39,976 nucleotides of DNA, taken from positions 1 to 39,976 of the forward strand of contig JAHELT010000026.1 of assembly GCA_024644045.1 (NCBI GenBank), written 5' to 3'. Positions 8,084 to 18,549 of this stretch are shown here, in pieces (the stretch's first letter is position 1; the number at the start of each line of letters is the position of its first letter). The notes beneath the pieces are model-generated. The model was not told where the DNA came from and made no database searches. It saw nothing but the letters and a program-made list of their open reading frames with translations. The DNA comes from Chromatiales bacterium (GTDB taxonomy: Bacteria; Pseudomonadota; Gammaproteobacteria; JAHELT01). The translations under genes were made by a program, and so were the position numbers.

Positions 8084-8524
8084 GTGGATACCCACAAGAT
8101 GCGCACGATCATTGCGCGTAAGTTTGATCCAAGGCGCGGAAAGTTCGTTAATCACGCCGTAGATTCCAATGTGTACAATAAGTCGACGGTTAGAGACGGC
8201 GCGCCGCAGACCGACATGGACAACGGGACCTACACCATCGGACGCAAGGATCGGCGCCGCGGACCGCGGATGGGCCCGACAGCACGCCGGGACCGGCGCA
8301 GCACCGTGATCTGGGTCAACCACGACACTGTCAGCAACGTGCACGCGGAGCTCGACGTGCTGAACGGGCGGTTCTTCCTCAGGGATCTCAACTCCACCAA
8401 TGGTACCTTCATCGAGAAGGAGGGCAAGAAACTGCGCCTCCAGGAAGGCTACGTGGAGGTCGATCAGGTGCTGTTTCTCGGCGAGTGCCGCTGTACGGTC
8501 CGCGAGTTGCTGGACAGGCTCTGA
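8084..8524 (+). CDS. Small FHA-domain protein with Arg-rich insertion
   Basis: A 146-aa protein with a single forkhead-associated domain, a fold that binds phosphothreonine. FHA landmarks are YTIGR (50-54), VSNVHAEL (83-90, Ser84 and His87) and DLNSTNGTFI (101-110, Asn106-Gly107). The GR and SxxH motifs are about 29 residues apart, roughly twice the usual distance; the extra part (55-73) is strongly basic with eight Arg. Residues 1-45 are basic and not part of the FHA core. The GTG at 8084 is chosen because GAGGGG lies just before it; an ATG at 8099 is the alternative. It follows prmB by 7 bases and is probably in its transcript. No Ser/Thr kinase is in the window, so the partner is unknown. 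Confidence 0.82.
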   Translation: MDTHKMRTIIARKFDPRRGKFVNHAVDSNVYNKSTVRDGAPQTDMDNGTYTIGRKDRRRGPRMGPTARRDRRSTVIWVNHDTVSNVHAELDVLNGRFFLRDLNSTNGTFIEKEGKKLRLQEGYVEVDQVLFLGECRCTVRELLDRL

Positions 8525-8548
8525 TTCGTCCGCGCGTTCCGCCGGGTT

Positions 8549-9319
8549 TTACAGCGCGCGCGCCGGTTCGTTGACGCTGAACCGCATTCCATTGACGCTG
8601 CCGCTGGCGTCGGCCAGCAGATACAGGTACGGGTTCACCCGCTCGGCGGCCTCGCTCAGCTGCAGCGCGTCCTCGGCCGGGTAGGCCGCGCGCCGCAGCC
8701 GGGAACGCAGCGGTCCGGGGTCGACGGCGTTGATGCGCACGGTGCGCGTTTCGCCGGGCGGCGGCGCCCACTCGTGCGCGAGAATCTTCGCAAACCCTGC
8801 AAGCCCGGCCTTGGCCACCCCGTATCCACCCCAGTAAGCGCGCGTCTTGTCGTCCAGGGTGAACACGATGCTCGCATCGTGCGAGCGCTTCAGCAGCGGC
8901 AGGCAAGCCTGCGTGACGCGGAACGGTGCCGTCAGGTTGACGGTGAGGGCGCGTTGCCAGTTCGCCGCGGCGGCGTGCTCTATCGGTGTCAGCGGGCCCA
9001 CCGTGCCGGCCGCGTGCACCAGGCCGTCGAGCGCGCTCAGTCCACCCGCGAGCGCCTCGCCGAAGGCGAGGTAATCGTCGTCGCCTGCCGTCTCGAGATC
9101 CAGCGTCACAATCGCCGGTTGTGGCGCGCCGCTTTCCTCGATCTGGTCATAGAGGCTTTCCAGCGCCGCGACGGCGCGCCCGCACAAGACCACGCTGGCG
9201 CCGTGGCGTGCGCAGGCCAGCGCCACTGCGCTGCCGAGCGCACCGTTTGCGCCGGTGATCAGCACGGTGCGCCGTGCCAGCGCCGCGGCGTCGGGCACGA
9301 ACGTCCACGCGTCAACCAT
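8549..9319 (-). CDS. yciK: YciK-family short-chain dehydrogenase/reductase
   Basis: A 256-aa SDR of the classical fold. The dinucleotide-binding TGANGALG is at 22-29, the structural N-A-G motif appears as HAAGT (102-106), and the active-site YGVAK gives Tyr166 and Lys170. The usual catalytic Ser, normally in a VFTSSS-like strand about a dozen residues before the Tyr, is missing: this protein has VFTLDDK (152-158). Position after ubiG and a MupP-like phosphatase matches the Pseudomonas neighbourhood in which a YciK-type SDR follows mupP. The substrate is unknown. Its start overlaps the rmuC stop by 8 bases. The Ser loss may mean altered or no oxidoreductase activity (inference). Confidence 0.85.
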   Translation of the reverse strand: MVDAWTFVPDAAALARRTVLITGANGALGSAVALACARHGASVVLCGRAVAALESLYDQIEESGAPQPAIVTLDLETAGDDDYLAFGEALAGGLSALDGLVHAAGTVGPLTPIEHAAAANWQRALTVNLTAPFRVTQACLPLLKRSHDASIVFTLDDKTRAYWGGYGVAKAGLAGFAKILAHEWAPPPGETRTVRINAVDPGPLRSRLRRAAYPAEDALQLSEAAERVNPYLYLLADASGSVNGMRFSVNEPARAL

Positions 9320-10637
9320 CGCGACCCGCGTCCTCGTCCGGCTGCGGTTCTTCGGTTGCCGGGCCCTGCGGCTGGCGGGCGGCGGTGGCCAGCTGCACCG
9401 GGGGCTGCAGCGGTTTCTTCGATTGGATACCGAGGTCGCCGAAGCGGCGCGCGCTCGGGATCACCTGGCGTTCCAGCGAACCCACCGCGCGATTGAAGCC
9501 CGCAACCGTTGAATTCAGGTGCCGCCCGGTACGCACCAGGTGTTCGAAAAAGGTCGCCAGACGCCCGTGCAGTTCCTCGCCCAGCTGGCGGATGCGTTCG
9601 GCGTTTTCGGTGACCGACTGTTGCCGCCAGCCGAAGGCGATGGTCTTCAACAGGGCCACGAAGTTGTTCGGCGTGGCCAGCACGATACGGGAGGCCAGCG
9701 CGTCCTCCTGCAGCTTGGGATCGACGTCCAGCGCCGCGGCGAGAAACTGCTCCCCGGGGATGAACAGCACCACGAACTCGGGGGAGCGCTCGAACTGGGC
9801 CCAGTAGTCTTTTTCGGACAGCTCGCGGATGCGCATGCGTACGTTCTTAGCGTGCGCGATGAACGCATCGCGCTTCTCAGCATCCTGCGCGGCCTCCACG
9901 GCGTTGAGATAGGCATCGAGCGGCGTCTTGGCGTCGACCACGATACTGCGCTTTTCGGGCAGGCGCACCACCATGTCCGGACGAATGCTGCTGTCGCCCG
10001 TCGGCACGTGGGGTTGCTCGACAAAATCGCAGTGTTCCACCATGCCGGCCAGCTCCACCAGGCGTTTCAGCGTCAGCTCGCCCCATTGACCGCGGACATC
10101 GGGACGCCGCAGCGCCTGCACCAGGTTGCGCGTTTCGGTGTGCAGCTGGGTCTGGGTCTGCGCCAGCGACTGCAGGTGCTGGGTAAGGGCACCGTAGGCC
10201 TGCTTGCGCTCGTTTTCGATCAGCTGAATCTGACGCTCGGTCTTGTGCAGGGCCTCGCGAATGGGTGCCACCATGGCGTCGATCGACTGCTCCCGTCGCT
10301 CGAGATCGGCCTGGGCGCGCACGTGGTGCTGCTTCAGGCTCTCCTGGGCGAGTCTCAGGAACGCTTCGCTGTTACGGCCCAGCACGTCGGCCGACAGGGC
10401 CGCGAAGTGATCGGACAGCACCTGCCGGGACTGGTCGCGTGCCGCGTCGCGCTGCGCGGCGAGTTCTTTTTGTGCTTCCAGCTGGACCGTGAGCCGTGTG
10501 TTGTCCTCGCTCAGCCGGCGCACGCGGCGCTGGACGAGGAGGTAGGTGACCAAAACGGCGACGCCCGCGATCAGGCCGGTCAGCAACGCGTAGACCAGCA
10601 GAGGCTGTTCGGCCAGCAGCGGCACCGTCAGCTCCAT
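9312..10637 (-). CDS. rmuC: RmuC family protein, predicted nuclease
   Basis: The RmuC family was first linked to limiting inversions and rearrangements at short inverted repeats, and is predicted to have a PD-(D/E)xK nuclease fold. The 441-aa protein has an N-terminal membrane helix (about 13-35), a long coiled coil (about 38-175), then RGQWGE (182-187), RPDMVV (219-224) and VVDAKTPLDA (233-242). Asp221, Asp235 and Lys237 fit the nuclease core. The C-terminal tail (from about 408) is Pro/Gln/Glu-rich and looks disordered. It overlaps both neighbours (10 bases with the phosphatase gene, 8 with the SDR gene), so it belongs to this operon, although in Pseudomonas the same neighbours are joined without it, as far as I recall. 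Confidence 0.93.
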   Translation of the reverse strand: MELTVPLLAEQPLLVYALLTGLIAGVAVLVTYLLVQRRVRRLSEDNTRLTVQLEAQKELAAQRDAARDQSRQVLSDHFAALSADVLGRNSEAFLRLAQESLKQHHVRAQADLERREQSIDAMVAPIREALHKTERQIQLIENERKQAYGALTQHLQSLAQTQTQLHTETRNLVQALRRPDVRGQWGELTLKRLVELAGMVEHCDFVEQPHVPTGDSSIRPDMVVRLPEKRSIVVDAKTPLDAYLNAVEAAQDAEKRDAFIAHAKNVRMRIRELSEKDYWAQFERSPEFVVLFIPGEQFLAAALDVDPKLQEDALASRIVLATPNNFVALLKTIAFGWRQQSVTENAERIRQLGEELHGRLATFFEHLVRTGRHLNSTVAGFNRAVGSLERQVIPSARRFGDLGIQSKKPLQPPVQLATAARQPQGPATEEPQPDEDAGRDG

Positions 10638-11338
10638 GCGTCACCGAACCAGCGGCGCAGCTCGAGCGGCGCCTGGATGACCGCGTCGGCGCACCAGCGG
10701 TCCACGCTGTCGCGCTGCTCGATGTAGCCGTAAGCCGCAGCCACCGTGAACATGCCGGCCGCCTTTCCCGCCCGGATGTCGATCTCGGCGTCGCCGACGA
10801 AAAGGCACGCGCTGGTATCGACCTGCAGCGCGCGACTGGCCGCGAGCAGCGGTTCCGGGTGCGGCTTGCTGTGCTCGGTCGTGTCTCCGCTGACCACGCA
10901 GTGCGCCCGCTGCCCCACGCCGAGCGCGGCCAGCAGCGGTTCGCTGTAGGCGCTGGGCTTGTTGGTCACCACGCCCCAGGGAACGCCGGCGCCATCGAGC
11001 TCGCCGAGGACCTCGGCGATGCCGTCAAACAACTGCGAGCCGTGGGCAAGGTTGTCGGCATAGTGGTACAGGAAGCGCTCGCGCAGGCGCTCCGATTCAG
11101 CGGGCGGCAGCTTGCCGAAAGCCAGCTCCAGCATGGTGTAGACACCGGTTGAAACGCGGCTCCGGGCGCGCGCGTAAGGCACCCGCGCCACGCCGCACTC
11201 GTCGCACAAGGTGTCGAGCACCCCGATCATGTCCGGTGCCGTGTCCACGAGCGTTCCGTCGAGGTCCAGGAGCAGGGCGCGGAAGGCCCGGGTGTGCGGC
11301 GCGGCCGCTGCATCCTGCGCCGTGGTGTCAACCGGCAT
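10628..11338 (-). CDS. gph: HAD phosphatase of the Gph/MupP family
   Basis: A 236-aa HAD-superfamily phosphatase. Motif I is DLDGTLVDT (25-33), motif II the Thr of VTNKP (Thr125), motif III the Lys of SKPHP (Lys158) and motif IV GDAEID (182-187). The alpha-helical cap between motif I and II is the C1 type. By sequence it would be called phosphoglycolate phosphatase, but its place between ubiG and a YciK-like SDR is that of Pseudomonas MupP, which removes the 6-phosphate of MurNAc-6-P in peptidoglycan recycling. I favour MupP on context; amgK and murU would need to be present elsewhere. It overlaps ubiG by 11 and rmuC by 10 bases. The first about 17 residues are extra to the HAD core. Confidence 0.92.
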   Translation of the reverse strand: MPVDTTAQDAAAAPHTRAFRALLLDLDGTLVDTAPDMIGVLDTLCDECGVARVPYARARSRVSTGVYTMLELAFGKLPPAESERLRERFLYHYADNLAHGSQLFDGIAEVLGELDGAGVPWGVVTNKPSAYSEPLLAALGVGQRAHCVVSGDTTEHSKPHPEPLLAASRALQVDTSACLFVGDAEIDIRAGKAAGMFTVAAAYGYIEQRDSVDRWCADAVIQAPLELRRWFGDAWS

Positions 11339-12032
11339 CGGGCTTCCGGCACATCAGAAAATAGTTGACCGCGTGGTCGTCGCTGAGGCCGCTTCGCCCC
11401 GAAAACGGTGCGTAGCGCAGCCCGGTGGTGCGGATGTCGATCAGCCCGCTGCCGCGTGCCCAGGCGGCGAGCTCCGAGGGCCGGATGAACCTGCGGTAGT
11501 CGTGGGTGCCGCGCGGGAGCAGCCCCAGCACGTACTCGGCGCCGAGCACGGCCTGGGCGTACGCCTTGACCGTGCGGTTGAGGGTCGAGAAGAACACCCA
11601 GGCGCCGGGGGCTGCGAGCGTGGCACAGGCGTCGACCAGTGCGTCGGGTTCGGGCACGTGCTCGAGTAGCTCCATGCAAACCACCGCATCGAAGCTTTCC
11701 GACCGTTGCCGTGCCAGCGCCTCGGCGCTGGTTGTCAGGTACTCGATGTCGAGCTGCGCCGCCTGCGCATGATCGCGGGCCACCTGCACGGCGGCTTCGG
11801 ACAGATCGATGCCGGTAACCCGCGCGCCGGCGCCGGCCAGCGCTTCGCTGAGGATGCCGCCGCCGCACCCCACGTCGACTAGGCGCGCACCGGGCAGCGC
11901 CACGTGCGCGGCGATCAGCGCCAGCCGCGTGGGGTTTATCTCGTGCAGCGTCTTGAAGTCGCCGGTGGGATTCCACCACTCCCCGGCCAGGGCATCGAAT
12001 TTGGCAACTTCTTCGGGCGCGGCGTTGTGCAT
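11328..12032 (-). CDS. ubiG: Ubiquinone biosynthesis O-methyltransferase UbiG
   Basis: SAM-dependent methyltransferase that makes both O-methylations of ubiquinone. Starting at the ATG at 12032 (234 aa), the N-terminus EEVAKFDALAGEWW and HEINPTRL matches the family. The SAM loop is DVGCGGG (53-59), followed by CMELLEHVP and FFSTLNRT, then the membrane-association stretch and GTHDYRRFIRPSEL. A GTG at 12077 would add 15 residues that do not look like UbiG. An ATTGTAACGG sequence sits just upstream (CCGTTACAAT on the coding strand) and could be a -10 region, so ubiG may have its own start besides readthrough from mtaD. Confidence 0.96.
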   Translation of the reverse strand: MHNAAPEEVAKFDALAGEWWNPTGDFKTLHEINPTRLALIAAHVALPGARLVDVGCGGGILSEALAGAGARVTGIDLSEAAVQVARDHAQAAQLDIEYLTTSAEALARQRSESFDAVVCMELLEHVPEPDALVDACATLAAPGAWVFFSTLNRTVKAYAQAVLGAEYVLGLLPRGTHDYRRFIRPSELAAWARGSGLIDIRTTGLRYAPFSGRSGLSDDHAVNYFLMCRKPDAG

Positions 12033-12058
12033 GCGGTGGACCGGCGGTTCGCTGCGGC

Positions 12059-12068
12059 ATTGTAACGG
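12059..12068 (-). promoter_or_regulatory. CCGTTACAAT motif, possible -10 region of ubiG
   Basis: Reads CCGTTACAAT on the coding strand, with TACAAT matching the -10 consensus in five of six positions, ending 26 bases before the ubiG start. The identical 10-mer lies before mtaD at 13489-13498. No good -35 box is seen at 16-18 bases, so the call is weak. Confidence 0.3.
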
Positions 12069-12135
12069 CCCTGGCACGGCGCGGCGCGGTTTTTGCGCCT
12101 CACCGGCCGCCGCGGCGCCCGGCGCGCCGGGGGGT

Positions 12136-13455
12136 TCAGCCGCCGGCGTGCATGCGTCTTCCCCAGTCCGCGGTTCTTTCGAGCAATGCCGCTTCGTCGA
12201 TCCGGGTCAGCGAGCCGTCCTCGACCAGGCACTGCCCGGCCACCCAGACGTGCCGGACCTGCTCGCGGCTGGCCGCGAACACCAGCTGGGACACCGCGTT
12301 GTAGACCGGCTGGGTGTTGAGGGCATTCAGGTCGAGCGCGACCATGTCCGCCGACTTTCCGATCTCGAGCGAGCCCGTCTGGTCGGCAATGCCCAGGGCG
12401 CGTGCCCCGTTGATGGTGGCCATGCGCAGCGCCTGGTTCACCGCCAGCGCGCTGGCGTCCCGCGCGACCCCCTTCGCCAGCAGCGCGGCGCTGCGCATCT
12501 CGCCCAGCATATCGAGATCGTTGTTGGACGCGGCACCGTCGGTTCCCAGGGCCACGTTGACGCCGGCGTTCAGCAGGTCGCTCACCCGGCAGAAACCGCT
12601 CGCCAGCTTGAGGTTCGACTCGGGGCAATGCACCACGCTGCTGCCGCCGTGCGCCACCAGCTCGATGTCCTCGTCGTCCAGGTGCGTCATGTGCACGGCG
12701 ACCAGGTGTGGATTCAACAGGCCGAGGCGCCGCAGCCGGCGCAACGGACTGGCCCCGTGCTGCTCGACTGACTGCTGCACTTCGTGCGCGGTTTCGTGCA
12801 CATGCATATGCACCGGTATGTCGAGCTCGTCGGTATACATGCGCACCCGCGAGAGCGGCCCGTCGGATACCGTGTAAGGCGCGTGCGGAGCGAGCGCCGT
12901 CTGCACCAGCGGATCGTCGCGTAGCTGATCGTGCAGCTGCAGGCCCTTGTGAAAGTACTCATCCGGATCGACCGCCCAGATCGTCTGGAAATCCAGCACG
13001 ATCATGCCGATCGTGGCGCGAATGCCGCTCGCCTGCGCCACGGAGGCGGCGATCTCCGGGTAGAAGTACATGTCGTTGAAACAGGTGGTGCCGCCGCGCA
13101 GCATCTCCGCCACGGCCAGCTGCGTGCCGTCGCGGATGAAATCCTTGTTCACCCAGCGCGACTCGGCCGGCCACACGTGCTCCTTCAGCCAGGCCATGAG
13201 CGGCACGTCGTCGGCGAAGCCGCGGAGCAGCGTCATCGCCGCGTGCGTGTGCGCGTTGATCAGTCCCGGCAACAGCAGGTGGGTAGGCAGCGACCGCCGC
13301 TGCACCGCCTGGTAGCGCCGGCCGGCCTCTGCGTTCGGCAGCAGGTCCAGGATGCGAGCGTCCTTGACCACGATGGCGTGATCCGCCAGCAGCGTATCGT
13401 CGACGTCCACCGTGGCGATCCACGCGGCCTCGATGATCAGATCCACATTCTCCAT
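12136..13455 (-). CDS. mtaD: 5'-methylthioadenosine/S-adenosylhomocysteine deaminase (TRZ/ATZ family)
   Basis: Amidohydrolase-superfamily deaminase that turns methylthioadenosine into methylthioinosine (and often SAH into S-inosylhomocysteine). The 439-aa protein has the metal ligands NAHTHAAMT (His69, His71), HMHVHET (His218/His220, Glu221), the VHMTHL strand (His258 region) and ALGTDGAASNND (Asp306). The neighbour mtnA, read divergently, acts later in the same salvage route, after phosphorolysis of methylthioinosine by an enzyme not seen here; this matches the Pseudomonas pathway. The ATG at 13455 is used because the 22 residues further upstream do not resemble the family. It heads the leftward operon with ubiG, gph/mupP, rmuC and yciK. 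Other TRZ/ATZ deaminases are possible by sequence, but the mtnA neighbour argues for MTA. Confidence 0.9.
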   Translation of the reverse strand: MENVDLIIEAAWIATVDVDDTLLADHAIVVKDARILDLLPNAEAGRRYQAVQRRSLPTHLLLPGLINAHTHAAMTLLRGFADDVPLMAWLKEHVWPAESRWVNKDFIRDGTQLAVAEMLRGGTTCFNDMYFYPEIAASVAQASGIRATIGMIVLDFQTIWAVDPDEYFHKGLQLHDQLRDDPLVQTALAPHAPYTVSDGPLSRVRMYTDELDIPVHMHVHETAHEVQQSVEQHGASPLRRLRRLGLLNPHLVAVHMTHLDDEDIELVAHGGSSVVHCPESNLKLASGFCRVSDLLNAGVNVALGTDGAASNNDLDMLGEMRSAALLAKGVARDASALAVNQALRMATINGARALGIADQTGSLEIGKSADMVALDLNALNTQPVYNAVSQLVFAASREQVRHVWVAGQCLVEDGSLTRIDEAALLERTADWGRRMHAGG

Positions 13456-13488
13456 CCAGCAACTCCGCGCGGACCGTGAAAGGGCAGG

Positions 13489-13498
13489 ATTGTAACGG
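13489..13498 (-). promoter_or_regulatory. CCGTTACAAT motif, possible -10 region of mtaD
   Basis: Same 10-mer as before ubiG, ending 33 bases before the mtaD start. TACAAT is a fair -10 box but the -35 region is GC-rich and poor. It lies in the 214-bp gap shared with mtnA. Confidence 0.3.
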
Positions 13499-13669
13499 TG
13501 CGCGCCGTCGCCGCGCAGCACCCTCTTTCGAACGGTACCTTACGCCCGCGGGTCTTCTCGCCGGGGTCGTCAGGCCCAACGGGATCACGCGCTGAACATC
13601 TTCCTTTGCGGGCGTCCCGGGTTTGGGGGAGTATTCCCGTCTGATCCGGCGCACGGATGGAGTATCGCA

Positions 13670-14722
<1,053 letters not shown>

Positions 14723-14768
14723 GGGCGGGCGCAGACGCCATCCGGCGCTGCTTTGCAATTGTGGCGTG

Positions 14769-14777
14769 TGTTACAAT
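14769..14777 (+). promoter_or_regulatory. Extended -10 promoter candidate of gyrA
   Basis: TG-T-TACAAT: a TACAAT -10 box with the upstream TG of extended -10 promoters. The flanks are more AT-rich than the surroundings. It lies 70 bases before the gyrA ATG, with no good -35 box, as expected for this promoter class. Confidence 0.45.
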
Positions 14778-14847
14778 TGCTGTTTTGAACGCGACAAATC
14801 CAGACTCCCCGCAACAGCGGCGACACACCAGAAGTGCACTGATCTGA

Positions 14848-17409
<2,562 letters not shown>

Positions 17410-17410
17410 G

Positions 17411-17449
17411 GCGTCCGCGCGAAGCGCGCTGGCGGCGGGTTGCGGACGC
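17411..17449 (+). other. Inverted repeat between gyrA and pheA
   Basis: GCGTCCGC (17411-17418) pairs with GCGGACGC (17442-17449), with a 23-base loop that itself contains a short GCGC/GCGC fold. It begins one base after the gyrA stop and ends 14 bases before the preferred pheA start. There is no T-tract, and no leader peptide rich in Phe, so a classic attenuator is not supported. It could be an RNA stability or processing element. Confidence 0.35.
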
Positions 17450-17463
17450 GCCGCGGACGTGCC

Positions 17464-18549
17464 GTGAGTAAGACGCCGGGCCTGGACAAGCTGCGCGCGA
17501 AGATCGATGCGCTCGACGAGGAACTGCTCGCCCTGCTGAACCGGCGCGCCGGGCTCGCCCTGGATGTGGCGGAGATCAAACGCAACGACGGGCAGGACGG
17601 CGCCTTCTACCGGCCGGAGCGCGAGGCGCAGATTCTGCGCGAGATCGCCCGGCGCAACCCCGGCCCGCTTCCCGACGAAGCCGTGTGCCGCCTGTTCCGC
17701 GAAGTGATCTCGGCCTGTCTGGCGCTCGAAGAGCCGCTCACCGTGGCCTACCTCGGCCCGCAGGGCACGTTCACGCAGGAGGCGGCGCTCAAACACTTCG
17801 GGCATGCGGTGGCAAGCACGCCCATGGCGACGATCGACGAGGTGTTCCGCGCCGTCGAGTCGGGCGAGGCGAGCTTCGGCGTGGTGCCGGTAGAGAACTC
17901 CACCGAGGGTGTGGTCAACCACACCCTGGACATGTTCATCACCTCACCCCTCGGGATCTGCGGCGAAGTGGAGCTGCGTGTGCACCACCAGCTGCTGTCG
18001 CGCGAGACCAAGCTCGAACAGGTCGCGCGCGTGTATGCCCACAACCAGGCCCTGGCTCAGTGCCGCGAATGGTTGCAGAGTCATTTGCGCGACGCGGCGA
18101 CGCAGGCAGTCAACAGCAATGCGGAGGCGGCGCGTCTGGCCGTGCAGGAATCGGGCGCGGCGGCGATTGCCAGCGCCTGGGCCGGCGAGCACTACGCGCT
18201 CAACAAGCTTGCGGCCAACATCGAAGACAAGCCCGACAACACCACCCGCTTTCTGGTCGTCGGCGCCCAGGCGATCGACGCCAGCGGCGAAGACAAGACT
18301 TCGCTGCTGATGGCGGCGCACAACCGGCCCGGTGCGCTGTACGGTCTGCTCGGGCTGTTTGCCAAGGCCGGGATCAACATGACCAAGATCGAGTCGCGGC
18401 CCTCGCGGCTCGGGAAGTGGGAGTACGTGTTCTTCGTGGACGTCGAGGGCCATCGCCAGGACGCGTCGCTGAGTCAGGTGCTGCGCGAGCTGGAGGCGCA
18501 AGCCGCGCTGTTCCGCGTGCTGGGCTCCTACCCGCGAGTGGCGCGATGA
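17464..18549 (+). CDS. pheA: P-protein: chorismate mutase/prephenate dehydratase
   Basis: Bifunctional enzyme for phenylalanine: chorismate to prephenate to phenylpyruvate. The 361-aa protein has an AroQ-type mutase domain (about 1-90, LDKLRAKIDALDEELLALLNRR), a dehydratase domain (about 95-270, starting YLGPQGTFTQEAA and including the TRF motif in NTTRFLVV), and a C-terminal ACT domain (about 280-355) with ESRPS, the Phe-binding site for feedback inhibition. I prefer the GTG at 17464; a TTG at 17440 would add eight Arg-rich residues inside the inverted repeat. First gene of a five-gene set in which each gene overlaps the next by 4 bases. Confidence 0.96.
   Translation: MSKTPGLDKLRAKIDALDEELLALLNRRAGLALDVAEIKRNDGQDGAFYRPEREAQILREIARRNPGPLPDEAVCRLFREVISACLALEEPLTVAYLGPQGTFTQEAALKHFGHAVASTPMATIDEVFRAVESGEASFGVVPVENSTEGVVNHTLDMFITSPLGICGEVELRVHHQLLSRETKLEQVARVYAHNQALAQCREWLQSHLRDAATQAVNSNAEAARLAVQESGAAAIASAWAGEHYALNKLAANIEDKPDNTTRFLVVGAQAIDASGEDKTSLLMAAHNRPGALYGLLGLFAKAGINMTKIESRPSRLGKWEYVFFVDVEGHRQDASLSQVLRELEAQAALFRVLGSYPRVAR

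Noticed and set aside
13456-13669. SAM or SAH riboswitch in the mtaD-mtnA gap
   Set aside because: The gap has no recognisable riboswitch core and is shared by two divergent starts with little room.
17440-17463. TTG start that would lengthen PheA by eight residues
   Set aside because: The added residues are Arg-rich, unlike the family, and lie in an inverted repeat; GTG at 17464 fits better.
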